The notes under the pieces were generated by a model. That model was given only the letters and a program-made list of their open reading frames with translations, searched no databases and was not told the DNA's origin. The position numbers and the translations under genes were made by a program. Of a stretch of 64,000 nt of DNA, positions 34,621 through 40,954 are shown piece after piece (within the stretch, counting starts at the first letter, position 1; each line of letters begins with the position of its first letter). The DNA is from Bog-159 sp049511415 (GTDB taxonomy: Bacteria > Acidobacteriota > Terriglobia > Bryobacterales > Bryobacteraceae): positions 1-64,000 of the forward strand of contig JBEKYC010000035.1 in the NCBI GenBank assembly GCA_049511415.1. The letters are read 5' to 3'.

Positions 34621-37125
34621 TCACGCCACCGCGGGCGGCAGATCCACTTTCTTCGTTGTGATGGTCAGCTTGACACTGGGCAGCTTCGGCGGCGGCCAGT
34701 CTTCCGTGAACGCCTCAACGGTAATCGTGCCCGGCGTACGGCTGGCTTGCACAATCATCTGCGCCAGGCCATTGAACAGGCTGCGCCGCGGCTCTTTGTC
34801 CGACTCCTGGCAATTGGGATCGCCGTTGCCCACGCCGATCAGCGCGCCTTCGCCGGTGACTTTGAAGTGGATCATGTTATCGGCCGTGGGAACCGGGCGG
34901 GCCTCTGCATCGAGCGCTTCGACCCGAAGCACGGCGATGTCCGCTCCGTCGGCATCGATCTCAGTCCGGTCCGCGGTTAAACGAATCGCGGCCGGCTTAC
35001 CGGTCGTTTCGCGCTTCTCCACCAGCACGATTTTGCCATCCTTCGTGCCGCGGGCTTCGAGCACGCCGGGCTCGTATTTCACTTTCCATTCCAGATGCGT
35101 CAGCGGTTCGACTTGGCGCGATCCCTGGCTCCGGCCGTTGAGGAACAGCTCCACCGAATCGAGATTGGAATGCACCCACACGGAGACCGGCTGGCCTTCG
35201 CGCTGTTCCCAATTCCAGTGCGGAAACAGGTGCAGAATCGGCTCGCGGCCCCACCACGCCTTGTAGTAGTAGAAACTGTCTTTGGGGAAGCCGCACATAT
35301 CCACGATGCCGAACTGCGAATTGATCGAGGGCCAGCCATAGGGCGTCGGTTCGCCGCGATAGTCGAAGCCGGTCCAGGCGAAGCCGCCCGCCAGCCATTC
35401 GCGCGCGGCGTAAAACTTCCACCACTGTTCGGCGGTTTCGGCCCATTCGGGATAGTTGGCGTCATAAGAGCTGACCCAGTTGCGCAACTTATCGGTCGAG
35501 TAGATGCCGCGCGTGGCGACCGTACTGGCGGTCTCCGAGCCCACACAAGGTTTTTGCGGATGCGCCTTGTGATAGCTGTCGCAGACACCCAGGTTGTAGT
35601 TGAAACCCATGACATCCAGAGGATCGGAGAAGTGTGTCTGGAAGTTATTGTTGATCGCAGCCGAGCACAGGCGCGTGGGATCCAGTTCGTGTGTGCGCGT
35701 CACCATATCGGCCACCACGCGCGGGCCTTGGGGATTGTGCTGCAGCGCGTCTTCTTCGTTGCCCATGGACCACAGAATGATGCAAGGCGAATTGCGAAAG
35801 CGCCTGACCATCGCCTCCAATTGAGCCATGCCCTCGGGGTTGGAGCTCATCATGCGTGTCTCGCACATCATCATCAAACCCAGGCGGTCGCAGGCTTCCA
35901 CCCATTCGGGGGTCGGTATGTTGTGCGAAGTGCGCACGGCATTCGATCCCATCTCTTTCAGCACCGCGGCGCGGTAATACTGCAGGCGGTCGGGAAGCGC
36001 GGCGCCCACTCCGGCATGATCCTGATGATTGCAGGCGCCCTTGATTTTCACGGGCTGGCCATTGAGGAAGAAGCCCTTGTCCGCATCGAAGACGGCGCTG
36101 CGCACGCCGAAACTGACACGTTCCGCGTCGCGCGGCCGGCCGCCCGATTCAACAGTTACGACGGCCGAATACAGGTTGGGCGACTCCGGCGACCAGAGCG
36201 CCGGATCGGGAAGGTTCACGCTGGCCGTAAACATACCCGATCCGTCGGCGGCGACGGGCCCCGGCGATGTTTCCGCGCTAGCCGCCAGCTTCCCGGCCGG
36301 ATCGAAGATCCGCCAGCGCACGCGGCAAGTCTCCACCTGCCGGCTTTCGTTCCGCACCTGCGTTCCAAGCGTCAACGTGGGAACGCCGCCTTTCAATACG
36401 GGCTGTACGTAGCTTTCCCAATGACCGAGATGCAGCGGATCCGTCTTGGTCAGCCAGACGTGCCGATAGATTCCGGCGCCTTCATAAAACCAGCCATCGC
36501 CGAAGCTGGCGTCCGTGCGCACGACCAGGAAGTTCTTGCCGCCGTAGTTCAGAAAGTCGGTCAGGTCGAACCGGAAGGGGGCGTAGCCGCTGTCGTTGCG
36601 CCCGATGAAATAGCCGTTCAGGAAGACCAGCGAGCTGCGGAAGGCGCCATCGAATTCCACCAGCACGCGCCGTCCGGCATCCGCGGCGGGAATGTCGAAA
36701 GTCCGGCGATACCATCCCACGCTGGTCTCGGGATAGCGGCGGCCGAGGGGTTTGTAGCCGTGCGATTGCAATTGCTCGTCGCGCACGAATGGCAACTCCA
36801 CGGCCCAATCGTGGGGTAGATTCAAGGTGCGCCATTTAGAGTCATCGAATCGGTCGCGCGCAAAATGAAAGCCGCCCGACTTGGCGAAGTCGCCCTGGTC
36901 GCGGCCGAATCCCAGATCGCGCGCCGGATCCGTGGCGTGGCCGGGGGTGAACTTCCAGCCAAAGTCGAAGAGCAGGGTTTGACGCGGATCTACCGCGGTC
37001 AAACTGGTGGCCGATGCAGCCGGGGGAAACGCGGACCGGGCGCGGCGGGCGGCGCGCGCCACCAGCGTAGCGCCGGAAAGCGCCAACGCCGAGCGCAGCA
37101 GATCGCGACGATTCAGGGGAGCCAT
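34621..37125 (-). CDS. exported glycoside hydrolase family 2 beta-galactosidase-type enzyme
   Basis: 834 residues from the ATG at 37125, which has GAGG six bases upstream. The N-terminus LNRRDLLRSALALSGATLVA is a twin-arginine-type signal. Domains: GH2 sugar-binding jelly roll (LNLPHDWAVELPF), Ig-like domain, TIM barrel with acid/base Glu in WSMGNEED (about residue 455) and nucleophile Glu in GSETAS (about 530), then C-terminal DUF4982-like and Ig/invasin-like domains (SVELFLNGRSQGSR; ADGADIAVLRVEAL). It should remove terminal beta-galactosyl or related residues in the periplasm. It follows the MauE/TlpA gene by 40 bases on the same strand. Confidence 0.92.
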   Translation of the reverse strand: MAPLNRRDLLRSALALSGATLVARAARRARSAFPPAASATSLTAVDPRQTLLFDFGWKFTPGHATDPARDLGFGRDQGDFAKSGGFHFARDRFDDSKWRTLNLPHDWAVELPFVRDEQLQSHGYKPLGRRYPETSVGWYRRTFDIPAADAGRRVLVEFDGAFRSSLVFLNGYFIGRNDSGYAPFRFDLTDFLNYGGKNFLVVRTDASFGDGWFYEGAGIYRHVWLTKTDPLHLGHWESYVQPVLKGGVPTLTLGTQVRNESRQVETCRVRWRIFDPAGKLAASAETSPGPVAADGSGMFTASVNLPDPALWSPESPNLYSAVVTVESGGRPRDAERVSFGVRSAVFDADKGFFLNGQPVKIKGACNHQDHAGVGAALPDRLQYYRAAVLKEMGSNAVRTSHNIPTPEWVEACDRLGLMMMCETRMMSSNPEGMAQLEAMVRRFRNSPCIILWSMGNEEDALQHNPQGPRVVADMVTRTHELDPTRLCSAAINNNFQTHFSDPLDVMGFNYNLGVCDSYHKAHPQKPCVGSETASTVATRGIYSTDKLRNWVSSYDANYPEWAETAEQWWKFYAAREWLAGGFAWTGFDYRGEPTPYGWPSINSQFGIVDMCGFPKDSFYYYKAWWGREPILHLFPHWNWEQREGQPVSVWVHSNLDSVELFLNGRSQGSRQVEPLTHLEWKVKYEPGVLEARGTKDGKIVLVEKRETTGKPAAIRLTADRTEIDADGADIAVLRVEALDAEARPVPTADNMIHFKVTGEGALIGVGNGDPNCQESDKEPRRSLFNGLAQMIVQASRTPGTITVEAFTEDWPPPKLPSVKLTITTKKVDLPPAVA

Positions 37126-37165
37126 GGTGTGCCTCACGAATGCGATTGAAATAGAATCTTATCGC

Positions 37166-38596
37166 TTATTGCGCCATGACTTGGAGGCGCGTGCCACGCG
37201 CCAGGGCCAGCACTTCCTGGGCGCCCACGCCGGGATGCGAGCTGATGCGGCCCTCTTCGTCGAGCAATACGGCGGAGGGAGTGCCTTCCGCCCCGAACAG
37301 ACTGCCGGTGCGGAAATTCTCATCGAGTAAAACTGGGGCGCGGAAACCCTGTGCGCGATTGGCTTCCGGCGCACCCGTGGATATCACCAGCAACCGCGGA
37401 GCATCCGGCGGCGGATTCTGCTCCCAGGCTTTGATCTCCGGCAGCAATTCCTGGCAATAGCCGCAATCCGGACTCCAGAATAACAGCAGGTGGCGGCCTC
37501 GCAGGCCGCGCAATGCGATCGTCCGGCCATCCAGTCCGGGTAAGACGAGTTCCGGAGCCAATTCGCCTTTTGCCAGCGGAGGCGGCTGGATCGCCACGGC
37601 CAACAGCTCGCGAATGGCATCGGCGCCGCTCGCCACCGGACTGGCGACGCGGCCCCTGCGCACCAGCACGGCGGTGGGCGTTCCTTCGGCTTGATAGGCG
37701 CTGGAGGCCTCTTCGTTGACCTGCAGCAGATAATTGCGCAGATTGTGCGCGGACGCTTTAGCGCGATTGGCGTCCAGGCGTCCATTTCCAATCAGCACGA
37801 TCGCCAGGCGCTGGGCATGCTCCTGTTGCCAGTGCGCCACGTCCGGCAACAGCGCATCACAGCCGCCGCAGCCGGGTTCCGTGAAGATCAGCAGCAGCGA
37901 GTCATTCTGCCGGTGTAACATCTCGAGGGTCACGATGCCGCCGTCCAGCGCCGTGAGGCGGAATTCCGGGGCGGGCGCATGCAGGGGCAAGCCCGGCTCC
38001 GGCGGCGCCGTGCGTATTCCCAATTGCGTCTCGACCGCCTCTAGCCGCAACAGCAGCCGTCCGTTCTGGCGCAGCAAGTGGATCAGTGACCAGACACCCA
38101 GCGCGGCCACGGCGGCCAGGGCCAGGGCCAAACACACGATGGCGGCTTCGAGAGAGCTCAGTCCTTGGAACCATGCCAGATAGTCCGGCGCGCGGCGCTG
38201 CCGGGCTGCCGCGATAACCGCGATTGCCAGTGCGCTCAGAATCGCATTTCGGGCCAGTGTGGTCCATCCGACCGGCGCGGAGTGCAGTTGCCCGAAACAA
38301 TGACAATCGGGACGCCGGCCGCGCGCCAAGTTGAGCGCGATGGCCACAATGAATACGAGGAGCAGGGCCAGCGCTCCCGCGGCTCCCCAGACACAAGTGG
38401 CCGCGGGAAGCAACGCGATCGCGCAGGCAAGTTCCGCCAGGGGCAAGAGCCACGCCATCGGCCGGGCCAGGATAGCCGGCGCGCCAAAATCCAGGATCGA
38501 TTGCCGCGTACCCGCCGGGTCAGTTACTTTGCTGAAACCCGCGATTCCAAATGTGCCTGACAACAGGAGGCGAATCAGCAAGAAAACCGCGTCCAT
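37166..38596 (-). CDS. MauE-like membrane protein fused to two TlpA/thioredoxin-like domains
   Basis: 476 residues. Residues 1-135 form a four-helix MauE/DoxX-type domain with GFSKVTDPAG near the start and a DCHCFG motif near 98. After another membrane helix and a short coiled coil, two thioredoxin-like domains follow in tandem: the first with CGGC (about 244, FTEPGCGGCDALLP), the second with CGYC (about 377, WSPDCGYCQELLP). MauE-type proteins pass reducing power across the membrane to periplasmic thiol proteins, so this looks like a one-chain thiol-redox relay. Substrates are unknown; downstream is the exported GH2 enzyme. Confidence 0.88.
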   Translation of the reverse strand: MDAVFLLIRLLLSGTFGIAGFSKVTDPAGTRQSILDFGAPAILARPMAWLLPLAELACAIALLPAATCVWGAAGALALLLVFIVAIALNLARGRRPDCHCFGQLHSAPVGWTTLARNAILSALAIAVIAAARQRRAPDYLAWFQGLSSLEAAIVCLALALAAVAALGVWSLIHLLRQNGRLLLRLEAVETQLGIRTAPPEPGLPLHAPAPEFRLTALDGGIVTLEMLHRQNDSLLLIFTEPGCGGCDALLPDVAHWQQEHAQRLAIVLIGNGRLDANRAKASAHNLRNYLLQVNEEASSAYQAEGTPTAVLVRRGRVASPVASGADAIRELLAVAIQPPPLAKGELAPELVLPGLDGRTIALRGLRGRHLLLFWSPDCGYCQELLPEIKAWEQNPPPDAPRLLVISTGAPEANRAQGFRAPVLLDENFRTGSLFGAEGTPSAVLLDEEGRISSHPGVGAQEVLALARGTRLQVMAQ

Positions 38597-38724
38597 AGGT
38601 TAATAATTCCGTTTCTGTTTTCGGCGTATCTTACCGATTGTACACGGAAAAGCTTGTATTACGCCGATTCCATTTCGCGGCTTGTAGAACACGTGATCGA
38701 GATTTAACAAGCTCTTAATGCGCG

Positions 38725-38752
38725 TTGTCAAAGTGACGGGTACTGCTATAGT
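38725..38752 (+). promoter_or_regulatory. candidate promoter P1 of the polysaccharide cluster
   Basis: TTGTCA (38725-38730) and TATAGT (38747-38752) are spaced by 16 bases, each 5/6 to the sigma70 consensus. This is the best promoter match in the gap before the cluster. It would start RNA near 38759 and give a leader of about 200 bases ahead of the NusG-like gene. Confidence 0.5.
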
Positions 38753-38755
38753 CAC

Positions 38756-38807
38756 GTACGGTGGATCTAGGAGATTGGTTTATCTTTTAGAACTTCTAGT
38801 ACCGTAC
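38756..38807. repeat. inverted repeat in the cluster leader
   Basis: GTACGGT (38756-38762) pairs with ACCGTAC (38801-38807), and inside it CTAG (38767-38770) pairs with CTAG (38796-38799) across an asymmetric bulge. It begins at the predicted start of P1 RNA, so it may be an operator or a 5' hairpin. Confidence 0.5.
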
Positions 38808-38838
38808 TTATCTGGATAAGAAAACCTCACATTACGGG

Positions 38839-38868
38839 TTGACAAACATTTGTCATACCTCTTAAACT
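38839..38868 (+). promoter_or_regulatory. candidate promoter P2 with dyad over the -35 box
   Basis: TTGACA (38839-38844, consensus) and TAAACT (38863-38868) are 18 bases apart. GACAAA/TTTGTC (38841-38846 and 38849-38854) is a 6-base dyad overlapping the -35 box and could bind a repressor or activator. Confidence 0.4.
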
Positions 38869-38919
38869 CACACTTAACCCTCCGCCAAACTGTATTTGCT
38901 CATACCGATGCGGGACTCA

Positions 38920-38935
38920 AGGGGCGGTAGCCCGC
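38920..38935 (+). promoter_or_regulatory. ops / JUMPstart-like antitermination element
   Basis: AGGGGCGGTAGC (38920-38931) matches 12 of 12 bases of the ops end of enterobacterial JUMPstart, from memory (..AGGGGCGGTAGCGTG..). It then diverges to CCGC. The GC-GGTA-GC core that forms the ops hairpin in the displaced strand is intact and extended here (GGGC GGTA GCCC). It lies 36 bases before the ATG of a NusG/RfaH-like gene, at the head of a long sugar operon, which is where ops elements act. Confidence 0.6.
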
Positions 38936-38966
38936 TTATGTCGTGTGGTCAAAGGGCTTGAACCGG

Positions 38967-39518
38967 ATGCTGGATCAAGACGGAATCCATCCATGGTATG
39001 CATTGAAGGTAGCCTCGCGTTGTGAGAAGGCAGTCTGTGCCGGCCTGCAAATGCGCGGCTACGATCAATTCCTTCCGGTGTTCCGCAGCCGGCGGCGGTG
39101 GTCGGACCGGTATCAGGACGTCGACCTGCCGCTTTTTCCGGGCTACGTTTTTTGCCAGCTTGATATCACCCGCCGGCTGCCGGTGCTGCTGATTCCGGGC
39201 GTCGTGAATTTCGTGGGATTGGGGAAGACGCCGGTGCCAGTGGATGACGTCGAGATGGCGGCCGTCCAAGCCGTAGTCCGTTCCGGATTTCTGGCGCAAC
39301 CATTTCCTTTCCTGAAGGTGGGCCAATCAGTAATCATTGAAGAGGGGCCTTTGCGCAATGTCAGCGGGATACTGACGCGGATGCAGGGCGCCGAACAACT
39401 GGTCGTGTCCGTCAGTCTTCTGCAGCGCTCACTCGCCGTGACTCTTCCCCGCCGCGCGATTCGTCCGTCGAGTGACGGTACCGGATGGGTCCCGCTGCAA
39501 CAAGCCACCCGAACCTAG
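38967..39518 (+). CDS. NusG/RfaH-like transcription antiterminator of the polysaccharide cluster
   Basis: 183 residues from the ATG at 38967; a GTG at 38943 in the same frame is possible. The NGN domain opens with HPWYALKVASRCEKAV and contains LPLFPGYVFCQLD, the hallmark of NusG paralogues (RfaH, UpxY, LoaP, TaA). The C-terminal KOW-type domain starts at VGQSVIIEEGPLRNVSG. These proteins bind RNA polymerase and let it read through long operons. The gene is first in the cluster and just after an ops-like element. A 7-codon frame (38938-38961) lies between element and gene. Regulation of the cluster by this protein is inference, well supported by position. Confidence 0.9.
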   Translation: MLDQDGIHPWYALKVASRCEKAVCAGLQMRGYDQFLPVFRSRRRWSDRYQDVDLPLFPGYVFCQLDITRRLPVLLIPGVVNFVGLGKTPVPVDDVEMAAVQAVVRSGFLAQPFPFLKVGQSVIIEEGPLRNVSGILTRMQGAEQLVVSVSLLQRSLAVTLPRRAIRPSSDGTGWVPLQQATRT

Positions 39519-39664
39519 GCGCACATCCCAGCCGGGCTATCCAAGGCGCCGCTAGTCTCGCCGCAACTGGATACCTGCTCACCCAACGAATCACTGGGCA
39601 TGCTTAGTGCCGCATCGTAGAAACGATAACTGTTCATATATCTGAAAGGAAGTTAGGAGGTCCC

Positions 39665-39970
39665 GTGTTCAAGACGCGTACGCGCATGGTAAGTTTTCGT
39701 CTCTCAGAGGACGAATACGAGCGTCTCAAGGATCTGTCGCTCATGGAATGCGCCCGCAGCGTCTCTGAGTTCGCGCGCGCTGCTTTGTGTAAACTACCCG
39801 GTGGAAACGGCGACTCCGCCACCCCGGCCGCGCCCCGCATGGAGAAACTGGAAGGGGCTGTACGCCAGTTGCGCACGGAAATGCGCGAGCTACGCCAGAT
39901 CGTGGAGGCGACTCTCGGCCAAGTGCCCGAACGGGTGGAAGCGGCCAGCTTGCAGGAGAACAACCAATGA
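39665..39970 (+). CDS. small ribbon-helix-helix-like / coiled-coil protein
   Basis: 101 residues from a GTG with AGGAGG four bases upstream, the strongest RBS in the cluster. Residues 5-40 (RTRMVSFRLSEDEYERLKDL, then SVSEFARAAL) look like a CopG/MobC-type ribbon-helix-helix DNA-binding unit. After a short linker, residues about 58-90 form a charged heptad coil (KLEGAVRQLRTEMRELRQIV). The stop overlaps the wza-like start (ATGA). A DNA-binding autoregulator or a structural adaptor for the export complex are both possible. A gap of 146 bases separates it from the NusG-like gene. Confidence 0.78.
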   Translation: MFKTRTRMVSFRLSEDEYERLKDLSLMECARSVSEFARAALCKLPGGNGDSATPAAPRMEKLEGAVRQLRTEMRELRQIVEATLGQVPERVEAASLQENNQ

Positions 39971-40944
39971 CCGGACGGCCGATGGGTATCTGGACCGCCG
40001 CATTGGTGTTCCTGGTCTGGCATGCGGCCGCGCAGTCTCCACCGCCCGCGCTGCAGCCGGACAGCGTACGCCTGACGTACGTGCTGGGGGCCAGCGATTT
40101 GCTGACCATACATGCCGAAAATGCTCCCGATATCAGCGACAAGCCATTCCGTGTCGACGCAGATGGCGAGATCAAGCTGCCGATGGTCGGGCGCATTCAA
40201 GCGGGTGGCCGGACTGCCGAGCAGTTAGAGGCGGAGATCGCCAAGCGCCTGAAGGTCTACCTGGAGGAACCCGAGGTCACTGTTACCATTACGGAGTTTC
40301 GCAGCCAGCCAGTGTCCGTGGTCGGCGCGGTGGCCAATCCCGGCGTGCATCAGTTGGAGGGACAAAAGACCCTGGTGGAAATGCTGGCGGCGGCCGGCGG
40401 ACTGCGGCAGGATGCCGGCCCTACGGTGAAGCTCACCCGGCGCCTGGAATACGGAGGCATCCCGCTACCCGGCGCGGTGGAGGATGCCACGCATCAGTTC
40501 AGCATCGCGGAAGTCAATCTGAAGTCGGTGATGGAGGCCAAGAACCCGGAATTCAACATCGCCATTCGCCCGCACGACGTCATTTCCGTGCCGCACGCCG
40601 AGATGGTTTACGTGATCGGGGAGGTTGGGCACGCCGGCGCGCTGCCGCTGAACGAGGGCGACTCGCTGTCGGTCCTGGAGGCGATATCCTCATCCGGCGG
40701 CATGCTGCGCACGGCGGCCGTGCGCAGCGCACGGATTCTGCGGCCGGTGCCCGGACAACAGAAGCGCGCGGAAGTGCTGGTGGATTTCAAAAAGATCATG
40801 GCGGGCCAGTCCAACGACGTACCGTTGCTGGCCGGCGATGTCCTGGTGATTCCGGGCAGCACCAGCAAGCACGCGATCTATCGCACTTTGGAAGCCGCCA
40901 TTACGGCGGGCACGTTCGTAGCCAGCTACGGGGTCTATCACTAA
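39967..40944 (+). CDS. polysaccharide export protein (Wza/OPX family, SLBB domains)
   Basis: 325 residues; start overlaps the previous stop by four bases. Signal peptide ending HAAAQ, with no lipobox Cys, unlike E. coli Wza. The PES domain (about 30-115; LGASDLLTIHAENAPDISDK) is followed by two SLBB-like domains (SVVGAVANPGVHQLEG; MVYVIGEVGHAGALPLNEGD). A C-terminal hydrophobic stretch (AAITAGTFVASYGVY) may be the membrane-spanning helix. It would form the periplasmic/outer-membrane channel for polysaccharide export, working with the tyrosine autokinase encoded next. Confidence 0.93.
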   Translation: MTGRPMGIWTAALVFLVWHAAAQSPPPALQPDSVRLTYVLGASDLLTIHAENAPDISDKPFRVDADGEIKLPMVGRIQAGGRTAEQLEAEIAKRLKVYLEEPEVTVTITEFRSQPVSVVGAVANPGVHQLEGQKTLVEMLAAAGGLRQDAGPTVKLTRRLEYGGIPLPGAVEDATHQFSIAEVNLKSVMEAKNPEFNIAIRPHDVISVPHAEMVYVIGEVGHAGALPLNEGDSLSVLEAISSSGGMLRTAAVRSARILRPVPGQQKRAEVLVDFKKIMAGQSNDVPLLAGDVLVIPGSTSKHAIYRTLEAAITAGTFVASYGVYH

Positions 40945-40954
40945 AGGCAACCAG

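Noticed and set aside
35095..36819. Plus-strand open frame of about 570 codons
   Set aside because: Antisense to the GH2 beta-galactosidase with its conserved catalytic motifs; no independent evidence.
38943..38966. GTG 38943 as the start of the NusG-like gene
   Set aside because: Not excluded, but it lacks an RBS and adds eight residues before the conserved NGN start; ATG 38967 is preferred.
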